Shown here: piece after piece, positions 49,431-59,050 of the stretch
How positions within the stretch are numbered: position 1 is the stretch's first letter
How the letters are laid out: every line of letters begins with the position of its first letter
Source: Sipunculus nudus
Lineage: Eukaryota; Annelida; Sipuncula; Golfingiida; Sipunculidae
DNA: 64,000 bases
Reading direction: 5' to 3'
Assembly (NCBI GenBank): GCA_026874595.1
Contig: CM049317.1
Location: 20,297,882-20,361,881, forward strand
Translations under genes and position numbers: made by a program
The notes under the pieces: model-generated
What the model saw: only the letters and a program-made list of their open reading frames with translations
Told to the model about the DNA's origin: nothing
Databases searched by the model: none

Positions 49431-50427
49431 AACACACAACGTTCCTGGACACAAGTAAAAACATAATCGGATAGTATAAATTTAAAATGGCAGTTTCAAA
49501 ATAAAGGAAAAAGCATGAAAATATAAAATAAATTACAGTACGTGCCACAAGTCTTTATGAACTAAAGGAAGCAACCATAATCAATGAACACCCGAGTTTC
49601 TGGACACTGGATAAACCACAGCTAAAAAAGACTGATTAATATGGTGTCATTTATCCGACTCGAAAACAAAACAAAAATTGTAAAAATTAGAAAAATACAG
49701 ATGGCGCCACAGAGTTTCTGGAACTTACAATAATTGTCATGGTCAATATTCTAGGCAAGATTCATGGAAACCCATGCATTAATTATCAAGATACTGCAGG
49801 TTTTGTATTACATTTTTAATTGTTCTTGTGGAGGGGGGGTTACTTACGAACCCCATAACTCAATGAATATAGGTCACGGTGATCTAATTTCAGGTTTACA
49901 AGGAGACTTTTTTATTGGCCTCCCTGCATTTTCACTTAAAAATGTCTAGAGCCAGCGGTTACGATTTGCATTTGTCCCTCCTCAATTGACTTTCAGTCAG
50001 CTCAGCCAAATATTAAGAGTGACCTCACCTTAAGGTGTTCTCTAATAGACTGCACGGCTTCCAGCACAAAGACATTCAGCTGCATCTCCTGCTTTATATG
50101 AGTTTGGATTCTCTGTCTCTATATTTTGCAGACAAAACTCCTGTCAAGTCTAAGGGGCGGAGCGCGTTAGCCTTGCATGTACAGATAAATTGTGTAAACT
50201 AATAATCTTCAGTGATTACAGCTGTAGGTTACCCTGTTATACACATCATAAATACGGGGTCCTTAATCGAGAACATTTATAGTAAAAGCCTTTTTCCACT
50301 TATCGCTGGGATTTTGTCTGTAATAAACTGTGATTTTATCCAACAGTTTGGTACTTTATATGGAACAATCAATGTAACGAAATCCTTGCACTTTCCAGTA
50401 GACGTTTTGTCGCCTTGTCATCTTCAC

Positions 50428-50706
50428 CAAGTGGAAGATATTGATTTCTCCAAATAAACGAGCCTTAATGGTGTATTTCTTGTTCTTTGGACCTGCTCCG
50501 TGAGGTACACCAAGGGTGAAATCGGAATCTTTAATCAACAGACTTCCTCCACCAATACTAAACTCCTGCTGCCCCTCGAGCATAATATGTTCTGTACTAA
50601 TATTGGGCTCATTCAAAATTTCAAAACTTGACGTCATCGATTCGTCATTTTCTATCATAAATGGCTGTTTCTTAGATGGTTCAGTTCCACCTTCTACCTG
50701 CATGTA
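50428..50706 (-). CDS. Exon of a ZU5-domain protein (UNC5/PIDD-like), minus strand
   Basis: On the minus strand an ATTTTAG acceptor opens a 93-codon exon ending at CACTTG|GTGAAG, phase 0. The first half is acidic and low in structure (ENDESMTSSFEILNEPN). The second half reads FSIGGGSLLIKDSDFTLGVP then HGAGPKNKKYTIKARLFGEI. This matches the ZU5 signature, where GG.L.(I/L)..S...L.VP.GA precedes a K.Y.I strand, as in UNC5 receptors and PIDD-type proteins. The exon thus covers the N-terminal part of a ZU5 domain, a module of cytoplasmic scaffold and death-signalling proteins. I could not find the next exon on either side, so this may be one exon of a long-intron gene or an isolated relic. The frame has no stops or frameshifts, which favours a living exon. 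Confidence 0.65.
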
Positions 50707-50709
50707 CTA

Positions 50710-51470
50710 AAATACCCCAACAAATTGTAAATGTAAAAATAGGCCAAAATAGCATGTGTCTATCAGATGTTGCTTCGTAAGAACAAAACGTAAAAACCTG
50801 AAGAGGCATATGCGATATATGTAAACAAGTCATATTTTTTATATCCCGATACAGATAGTCATATTGAAACGCTATAAATAATAATTTAAAAACAATCTTT
50901 AATTACCGATTGGCTCCGATAGTTGGTAAAGAGCACACATGTTTCCTCTTATGTTAAATTCAGTGCGGTTTAATTTAGACGAAGCCGCCTCTGTTTTTGT
51001 GATCACTAGTGTTTGTTTTAAATTTCAAAGGAAGTACACCTGTGTAAGTTATGTTTTCTTACACCCTGTACCTTATTTATATTCTCGCAGCGATCGACGG
51101 ACAGCGTAATTTGGAATAATGACTGACCAGAGGACAATATGGAGTTGTGACGTTAGCAAGCATGTACTAAGGAGTGGAGTGGAACTTTTTTTTTCGGCAC
51201 AAGGGCCCGTTTCAGCGAACCGCTGAGTTATAGACTGATGATACCTTCGGCAGTCCTGGGGCCGGTCTGCATATGTTACAGTGGAGACAACTGAGATGTG
51301 ATGTCAAGCGTATATAGTTGGTCTGAGTGGGAAGCCGCAAGTGATTTCTTCAGAGCAAATAACGCATTTTTCTGACAGACTGGTAATCTGACGGGTTGAT
51401 ACTTGTTCTTAGCGTTTCTAGGAACAGACCGAGGACTATATATATACGCTTTACCCTAGAGGTACAGGAT
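50710..51470. other. No exon recognised; GC-richer stretch
   Basis: From about 51060 the sequence is less AT-rich and contains a TTGTGACGTTAGC (CRE-like) word and a TATATATATACGC word near 51440. It could be a promoter region next to the exon-like block that follows; no transcript start can be assigned. Confidence 0.3.
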
Positions 51471-51474
51471 ATTG

Positions 51475-51940
51475 CTGTGTGGAAGCTTATACTGGTAGTA
51501 GGTCTGAGGTATGGTTGATTCCAGGAGACATCAGCTGTGAAAGGCGTGATTCAACGCTCAGAAAGAATAGTATGTGCCCGGTACGTGCCCGCGAAACGAG
51601 TTTACATATCGAGAGATTGGGGATTATAGAAACTCCGTGACTACAGGATAGTGTTACATCCCAGTGTTACATGTATGCGCGATACCTAAGTGGTAAGAAA
51701 CAGAGTGATCAGCAACATTGCTGTTTGTCGTCATGATTGTGCTCTCTGTATTCATGTGATTATATTCATTTTGGTGTAAAGGGAGCGCCTCTCCAGTGAA
51801 TGTAAGTATTTTTTAATATATAAAAGTTTTGCCAAAACAGGCGTTATTCCTTTTTGGAGAGTACGCGTGTATGTATTCAAGCAGTTTGTTTGATTCTTAA
51901 AACAACTTGGACTGTCCCATCTTTACCGGTGTGACAATAA
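51475..51940 (+). repeat. Exon-like block, copy 2
   Basis: Collinear with 409-870 (landmarks given there). Here the donor-like word is CCAGTGAAT|GTAAGTATTT, a better match to the splice consensus than copy 1. No reading frame is shared between copies, which favours non-coding exon or regulatory sequence over protein-coding DNA. Confidence 0.55.
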
Positions 51941-51949
51941 CCCTTTTAA

Positions 51950-53800
51950 ATTAAAATGCCGGGGCCCTGCCCTGTACTCTGTGCAACCTTGTGATAAAAA
52001 TAATCCTTCCTATTGATTACCATTTGGTGAAAATATTAACTTTAGATTTCATTAATTTTGTTTCTTGACACAACGTGTCAATAGGCTGAAGAAATGGCAG
52101 AGTACTGTTCTTCCATCTGCTTAACATGAAAGTGATCACAGATAATATATTGATTTGCTACTCAAAACATTTTCAAAACACTAGATGACGAATAACGATG
52201 CTTGTGTGCCAATAAATATAGGGTGATCTTAATTTGTGGCGGATTGAGCTTTTGTGGGAATTGTGACACATTTGTGACAAGTGGACTGGTTGCTTGTGTC
52301 GTAAGTGTTGCTGCAGTAAGGAGACTACACAATTTTCATACAGCATTTCAAAAGTATAATTTTAAACATTACACATCATAGGGCAGACCATTTAATGATA
52401 AATATCAGTCGCGATAGGAAAGATATAAGGCTAATTGCATTTATATTGATAAAATATTCTAACTCGTTACCCGTGGTATACTTCCTCCTATATTAGGATT
52501 TTAAAGTTTCAAAATGAGTATTTCAGGCCACCTTATTACTAAAATAGGCAAGGGCATACAGACAGTCGAGTGTTAGAGAAATCATCAAATAATATATAAT
52601 TATGACATTCTCATGAATTAGATAATGTCAGATAAATCTACTAAATCTACTTAATCTACTAACACGTCTGAGTATATTAAACGATGCACATTTATCAGGT
52701 AGTAAGCATCAGATAGTAAGTCTCAAGAGTTAATAGATGTTAATAATAGTGCCACGATTGACCCCATTTTTCTCTTGTTTAGTGTCATGATCCTATTTAG
52801 ATCAGAATCACCTAGAAAACTCGCAGAATGTAAATATTTCATTTGAAGCGTGATCGACATGTGAAAGGCTAATGACACTACAGACATTTACGTACTGGAT
52901 ATTTAAGTAAAAAAAAAATACCATATCTTGTTGATCAAGGATAACGCAGGTTAGCAAATAAAAACGAGTACTTAAGTTGGTGTGACCAGTGCTTCATACA
53001 GACAATCGTAAGACACATTCTTTTATAAATAGAATTATGTGTATTTTAGACCGCTTTGTGCATATAGTATCTTGTTTTATATACAGACACCCCACATTCA
53101 ACTCAGTATCGCTGGGTCTTTTACTTTTCTGCTACCTGTGCTAAACTTGTGTTCAAGCGATACCTTATGTCAGGGCAAAGATCTTCAGGTTTATAGGACA
53201 AAAGCCTGCACAACAATAGGCGTAAAAACTGTTATTTTATTAGCTCAGCAGGTCCTCTCAAATAGGTTAAAAGTAAGTTGGCTTGACGTCAGATAAATTT
53301 AGTATTTGTACCAGGTATAGCCGTACCCTAAGCGAAAAAAAGATAATATCCTTCTAAATCGACAGTACAATCGATGATATTGATATTTCCTATACAGATT
53401 TCGTTATTATGATTTAGTTTTATGTTATACTAAAAGTTTTAAAATTTACCTTGATCTGCTTTTCATTATGGATGTTCTGTCTGTTCGTCTTTAAAATCAC
53501 AAAACTAAGCTTTGTAATTTGTGAAACAATTGCTACATTTAGGCGGCACTGACATTAATTCTGAGTACAATATGACAAAAAAAAAATTTATATTTTTTTT
53601 ATTGCACCTCAAAGATCGGACTGCGGGGATCCTTCGATGTCATTGTTGTGATCGTAAAAGTGCCATTAAACTTGTTCCTTACTCTCCCGTAAGCATTTCA
53701 TTCATTATGTAAAAAATGAACAAATGCTCAGAGCCACTTAAATATTTCAGTTGTTGGAAGTACATAATCGTTTATTCATGTTCTTCGATCCGAAACTCAA
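51950..53800. other. No gene recognised
   Basis: AT-rich sequence with short frames (53039-53296, 53521-53712) lacking recognised domains. Confidence 0.5.
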
Positions 53801-53809
53801 TTTTTTTAA

Positions 53810-53810
<1 letters not shown>

Positions 53811-53869
<59 letters not shown>
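53811..53869. repeat. (TA)n microsatellite
   Basis: Pure TA run of about 59 bp. Confidence 0.95.
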
Positions 53870-53871
<2 letters not shown>

Positions 53872-54790
53872 GTGTTGCCTGTAGTAGAAGTGCAGGTAAA
53901 GAGAAAGAGAGACGCCTTTCAGATACATTAACTTATGTATTTAACACACGAGCTTTCGAACCGCACAGGCTTATTCGTGAAGCGGTAAGTGGGAAGGACC
54001 AGGAGAGAGGTGTTTATATATGGTGAAATAATAATGTACAGAGTCCATAATGCAAGAAACGGTGTATTTACATTCTGATTGGGTATTTATAAATATTTTA
54101 ATCATGATGAACTTTATTGCATGGTACACAACAGTACGCATCGCTTTACTTGGGAACTTCGGCAAAACCGCGTGAATACCGACGTAATCCACAATATTAC
54201 GTCACGTCACAGGTCGCTTGGAACAATGTGCGGCCCTCCGTGGTACAGCCCACCATTACAAATTAGGATTCGCAGCCACTATTCAGGTCGCCTGTTGCAT
54301 CCAATACTTGGTTCAATCAATCGATCGAGGATGTTCTGGGAACCAGATACCCAACCCTACACCCTATATGAACCAAGGGGGAGGTACAATTTCCCAATGC
54401 TCTGTCTAGCCCGGGATTTTTTTCTTCCATCCCGACCATCGTACCCGTTACACATATCATGTCGCCGGGATGTAAAAGAAATAATAAACATAAGCATATT
54501 ATGTATTTTTACATACATTTGAAATATTATTAATAATAATAATTATAATATTATTATTATTATTATTATCATTATTATTATCGATAATAGTTATAAATAG
54601 GCAAGATAATAACTAGAAATTAAACTTGGGAAACGGTAAACAAATCTAATAGGTAAACAATGAAAACAAAGTAGATAAGAAAGAAATGATAGGAACAAAA
54701 TAAAGAAGGAAAAAAAGATTACATGATCAACCGTGGCTCGCAAGAGTTATTTCAAAATAGAGATTAATGTTTATAGTGTGCCACTGCGAT
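53870..54790. other. GC-richer stretch with a 147-codon frame, no gene recognised
   Basis: The longest ATG frame in the window not linked to a known domain lies at 54079-54522. Its product is rich in Arg, His and Tyr with no repeated or motif structure. The sequence before it (ACGAGCTTTCGAACCGCACAGG) recalls tails of Penelope-like elements but too weakly to call. An (ATT)n-rich tract follows at 54527-54575. Confidence 0.35.
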
Positions 54791-54799
54791 ATATGTATA

Positions 54800-55917
54800 C
54801 AGTAGAGCGCCGCTAATCCGAACAACGTTTATCCGAAACCCGGTTTATCCGTAATTGATAATTGATAACCGAAATACGTGCTTATCCGAAATTTAACAAT
54901 TGAAATGTTGGCCATCTGAACATTTTCTTTTTTGCAACGGAAGAACCAGTTACGGAGCTGCAGGGGTGAGAATTCCTAACTACCCAGTTTATGTACATGC
55001 AGCAAAAGTAGTGGGACTTTTTTGAGCATTTGATGGTGTGAAAAACAACTATTGGCAAGGTATATTAATTAACCTTGTGCTCAGCAATGTCGAGTTGTTC
55101 ACAACGTTAAACCATCCAGCGATGAGACCGTGTAGATAATGTAGCTGCTAATGCAGGACTCTGATGCGCTCAGAACTGTACTCATCTGAACAGTTTACTG
55201 GTGCATGGAAATTTAAGCTGTATAAATACATGTTCATTCACAATTTTACAAATCTTTACCACAACAAGACCGACCGCAGCACCTTTGAAAAGCTGAGTCA
55301 GGGTCTCGCAAGCCCAATATCTATGTCCTATTACTTGAAGACAAGCGGTACATTCTACAGAGCATTGACCGAGGCGCAAATGCAGCTGAGTTGGCCCGAT
55401 AGTTCCGTGTTGGCAGATCAACCATAAGTGACATCAAGAAAAGTCGTCAGAAGTCAAGACTTATAGAGCCAGATGCCAGCACATAGGTTTCAAAACTACT
55501 AAAGACGATGCGCACGGCGTCTGACAACACGTTAGTTTAACTGTCCACACAAAGGGAGGCGCCCAGAGCGGTTAATCTTGCAGGGCGGATATCCACACGT
55601 TCAGCGAGAGAATAATTGATACATGTACTTCAATCATAAATAATCTTAATAAAGTAATGGAAAACATTTTGATTAATTGGTTGAACATTTGATTAGTTTA
55701 TCCTGTGTAAGTCCAAGTAAATAAGTATTTATAACATATTATTCCGATCTGGTTCTATTTTTTATAAGCTAACCGAAGTAAATGACACTGTGCCACTAAG
55801 ACAGGGCTGAGGATACCGAACAAACAACTTCATTTTACACATGACCGTTCATCAAAACGTTCCTTTATCCGAACAAACCGTGTGCCTTAAGATATATGGA
55901 TGCACGGTGCTCCATTG
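54800..55917. mobile_element. Pogo/Tigger-type DNA transposon, decayed
   Basis: The left end CAGTAGAGCGCCGCTAATCC and the reverse complement of the right end, CAATGGAGCACCGTGCATCC, match as terminal inverted repeats. TA flanks each side (54798-54799, 55918-55919), the target duplication of Tc1/mariner-superfamily elements. Further TTTATCCGAA words occur inside both ends. At about 55337-55480 the plus strand codes a helix-turn-helix of the pogo/CENP-B type (EDKRYILQSIDRGANAAELA, then FRVGRSTISDIKKSRQK), with a TAG at 55400-55402 in the turn. No DDE catalytic domain is present, so the copy is internally deleted (about 1.1 kb) and inactive. Confidence 0.8.
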
Positions 55918-55948
55918 TATATGAATATATTTAATATATATGGATATA

Positions 55949-55951
<3 letters not shown>

Positions 55952-55999
<48 letters not shown>
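55952..55999. repeat. (TA)n microsatellite
   Basis: TA run about 35 bp from the right end of the pogo/Tigger element. Confidence 0.95.
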
Positions 56000-56003
<4 letters not shown>

Positions 56004-56763
56004 TTGCGAAAAGCTTTTGTCAAGCAAATTAATTGCAGTAAAGCTAAGTGCAAAGTTACCATTCACCACGTAAGTGGAACGCGAATGTTAGATAGGACCG
56101 ACAAATATCCAATTGCTTTTATCATTGTTACACTCTTCGCATGGCGATAAAGTATAAAAAAGCAGTGTTTTGTAACTTTTAATAAAAAAAAATACTTAAT
56201 TATGTAAGGACACAAGGCAAGCCGTGGGAGGTTAACAAAAGTCACATATACTAACGAAAGTAATGTACTGCTCATTTTTTTATTTGAATGTCATAATTAA
56301 GACTTACTAAACTAAGGCTAATTAAGCGATTATCAAGGGGTTTTCGCAACTTAGACCTGCCATTTTAACCGCTTCTATGAGAAGTGTGTTGTTTACCGTA
56401 TTGAAATGCAATACTGGACACAGGGTAATTATGACTTTTTGCACACATGTCATGTGACCCAATCTTTATATAGCATTTCCAATTATCATTTAGGCTACAA
56501 TTAAGGTTCCAGTCACTGATAATTCTGAGAATTAAAAACACAATAACCAACCTAGGCAAGTACTTGCAGTTAATGTGATTTTTCAACCTTTCTATCCAGT
56601 TTATCCCTTGCGTCAATTGGAAGTATGCGGTTTTGAATCTCCCGATTATGCGATGCGTATTATTTTAAACATATAGGAAACGGTTTTAGTTATAAGAATT
56701 GATTTCAATAAGCGGCATATTTGAATAAGCAACTTGGAAATAACCTGCTTCGTCTGTATAGAG

Positions 56764-56765
<2 letters not shown>

Positions 56766-56809
<44 letters not shown>
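56766..56809. repeat. (TA)n microsatellite
   Basis: Pure TA run of about 44 bp. No gene is recognised between 56000 and 58100. Confidence 0.95.
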
Positions 56810-56813
<4 letters not shown>

Positions 56814-57795
56814 AAAAGAGACGCTTTCAGATTATTATTTTTAAGAGTCGAATCTCTTTTATAATCTCTTATGCAAACTCCTCTCCGTCCCCATTTCTCT
56901 CTTCCACCTCAATTGACAGACAAAATATCGGAATGTTTAGAAAAAAGCGATTTGTCTTTTATTAAATTCATTATAATAGATTTATTTCAAAATGAAAAGC
57001 ATAGCATTTAGTTTCATAAACATTATTCTGATTGTCAAGTACGCGCAAAGTTAAATGTAGTAGAAAGTTTACACACATATAAACTGGCTAATGCCCTTTC
57101 CACTGCTAACATGTCGAACATCTTGCAGACGTATGTTTGATCTAATTAAAGGCCATATGACCTATTAAGCTGTCCTATTCTAAGACAGCAGGTATATGTA
57201 TTCCGTAATGGAATATTTTCGTCTGTCCGTGAATCCGATTGTTCATATTAATATACAGGCTATTTGCTGACAACATTGGTTCACATAAAGAAGGGTTAGA
57301 TCATGTTCAAATATTAATGAACTTAACGCATGTATTCAAGGTCAATTTTCAGAGATCTACAGATAACCATGATTGTTTGGTTGATGGCTAAATATCAACT
57401 CTTTCAAGAGATATATTAGACCTGTAAAAGTGACACTGGAACAGAAATCCGATAAATGGGACGGAAGAGTTTGTGGCTTGTGAATTATAAAAAACACACT
57501 ATAACCTTGCTTCGATTTGCCAGGCTACACTTAAAATCTTCTTTGGATGTATGGGTGGCTATGGGCAGCCTTTTAAATGATTAACATGACGTAAGAACGC
57601 GATATCACAGGCCATATCTCCAAACACTTCGACAATCTCTCTCTGAACACAGATTCCTTTCACCTCTTTGGATTTTTTTCGTCATAAATTAACTTACTTT
57701 ATCTGGGAAAAACATCGTTTTAACATTTTATGGACCTCTTACTTGCAATGCATATGCTCATTAGATTGATTGACAGAAAGGCATATTTATATAAT

Positions 57796-57865
57796 ATATA
57801 TATATATATAAATATATATAAAGTTTGTGTATACCAGGAAACTGAATTTTATTATAAAACATCTA

Positions 57866-57899
<34 letters not shown>
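57796..57899. repeat. Two (TA)n tracts
   Basis: TA runs at about 57796-57822 and 57869-57899, separated by unique sequence; about 210 bp from relic copy F. Confidence 0.9.
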
Positions 57900-57903
<4 letters not shown>

Positions 57904-58112
57904 CTTCCTTTGACACACCTAAGGAGAGCTTAACAGTATTTCATAAACTGTATACTACTGACAAATGGTTCCAAAGAAATACGGTTGATCCATGCTCGAA
58001 GAGCTGATTATAGGGTGATTTTTCGATATGTTATGGTTGATAATACGAAGATGCGTAAACTGAAGAGAAATAAATACAAAATGGGAAAGATTGTTTTCAA
58101 GAACAAAAAGAC

Positions 58113-58253
58113 CGTTTCCTTGTATAGCACGTTCCCCTGGAGGATAAATAGAACTTTCTTTCATTTAAATATCCATTACTTCGTCTACCTTGGGGTTATG
58201 GAATGCTTTGAAAAACATGTTCGTTGTCAAAGTTTTCTGCGTTTTTTCATCAG
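58113..58253 (-). pseudogene. Relic copy F: inverted, diverged exon 2 of the NTF2-like family
   Basis: On the minus strand a TTTCTCTGCAG acceptor opens 141 nt in phase 1, ending at AAAC|G|GTCTTT in phase 1, as in the other copies. It codes ADEKTQKTLTTNMFFKAF, HNPKVDEVMDI, then TAA (58165-58167), then MKESSIYPPGERAIQGN. Aligned to copy C, DEEQ, the FF.(H)NP pair, the (T/K)(Q)ES step and PPGE....QG(R/N) correspond, with one residue fewer. The stop sits where other copies have a conserved Tyr. No other exon of this copy was found. It is the most diverged member and the only one on the minus strand. Confidence 0.65.
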
Positions 58254-58504
58254 CTGCAGAGAAAGTAAACGGAATATAACATACAACTGGTTCCTCTTCA
58301 TTACATTTTGCAAAAGTATAGGTAGGTATAAAGCAAACAATATTATTGAGGTATCGTACCTTTAAGAGGAGTTGTATCATGAGTCACCACCTTAGTGTAA
58401 ATGATAGGGTCTGACATAATTTTTTAATTTAGGAACACAAGATGTGTATTTCAGGGACAGTAGGAATCAAAAGTTTATATTTTTTCTCACAAAATACTGT
58501 TCTA

Positions 58505-58630
58505 TTTGATTCATCTACCGTTATATAATTTAGTACCATTCATCCTCTGCATACTTTTATTAACTATATCAACATATTTTTTATAATTAATTCCCTGATA
58601 TTTAACCGCGCATCACTCATAATAAATTTC
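58505..58630 (+). repeat. Cluster 5'-flank block before copy E
   Basis: TTTGATTCATCTACC, TTTAGTACCATTCATCCTCT, and TAATTAATTCCCTGATAT match the block before copy B (12874-13000). No signal-peptide exon was found between here and exon 2 of copy E. Confidence 0.6.
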
Positions 58631-58897
58631 TAATTCTAGCCTCGCCACTTTTTTTTTTAAAAAAAAGCCTTCCAAATGTATTTAGATAAATATCATCATA
58701 AATTATAATAATTTGAAATCACAGAGACACATGAATGTTGGGTTAATGTTCTTGTTTGTTATCTCCATGCAGGAGAATATCAGCATTAATACTAACTATC
58801 TATATATTTCTTATATAATCCCAATGAACAATAATATTAAAAGCGCGTTTCCATTTTCAAATTACCTGATGCTTTTATGAATTTATTTGATTTTCAG

Positions 58898-59050
58898 GCC
58901 ACGAGGAACAGTATATCATTTTCAATTGCATGCCTATTTACAGCGTTTTTTACACCACACTAACCCCGAAGCACTCTACCATCAGATTTTATTGCCGGAG
59001 TCATGTATGATGGATCGTGGAGAGATCGCCAGAGGGGGGGGGGGGGGGGA
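58898..59050 (+). pseudogene. Relic copy E: exon 2 of the NTF2-like family
   Basis: A TTTTCAG acceptor opens an exon 2 like that of copy B: EEQYII, then, after a one-base loss, QLHAYLQRFLHH, NPEALYHQ, LPESCMMD and GEIARG. The missing base shifts the frame between ATCATT and CAATTGCAT. Where other copies have the EGKG|GT donor, a run of 16 G (59034-59049) has expanded and destroyed it. The intron before the exon matches copy B intron 1. Exons 1, 3 and 4 were not found. A dead copy. Confidence 0.75.

Noticed and set aside
50516-50710. 64-codon plus-strand open frame
   Set aside because: Antisense shadow of the minus-strand ZU5 exon.
53930-54010. Penelope-like element tail or ribozyme suggested by ACGAGCTTTCGAACCG
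   Set aside because: No reverse transcriptase or complete hammerhead core could be found around it.
54079-54522. 147-codon open frame, the longest in the window
   Set aside because: No signal peptide, domain, repeat or paralogue, no splice evidence, and a composition (Arg/His/Tyr-rich) typical of a chance frame in a GC-richer stretch. Reported as unannotated sequence only.
57430-57483. Short peptide ending WDGRVCGL before a stop, recalling the VCGLCGN signature of von Willebrand D domains
   Set aside because: Only about 17 residues, no partner exon and a stop within the signature; chance is more likely.
57985-58365. 126-codon plus-strand open frame
   Set aside because: It overlaps relic copy F on the minus strand, whose splice borders and family motifs explain the open sequence; the plus-strand product resembles nothing.
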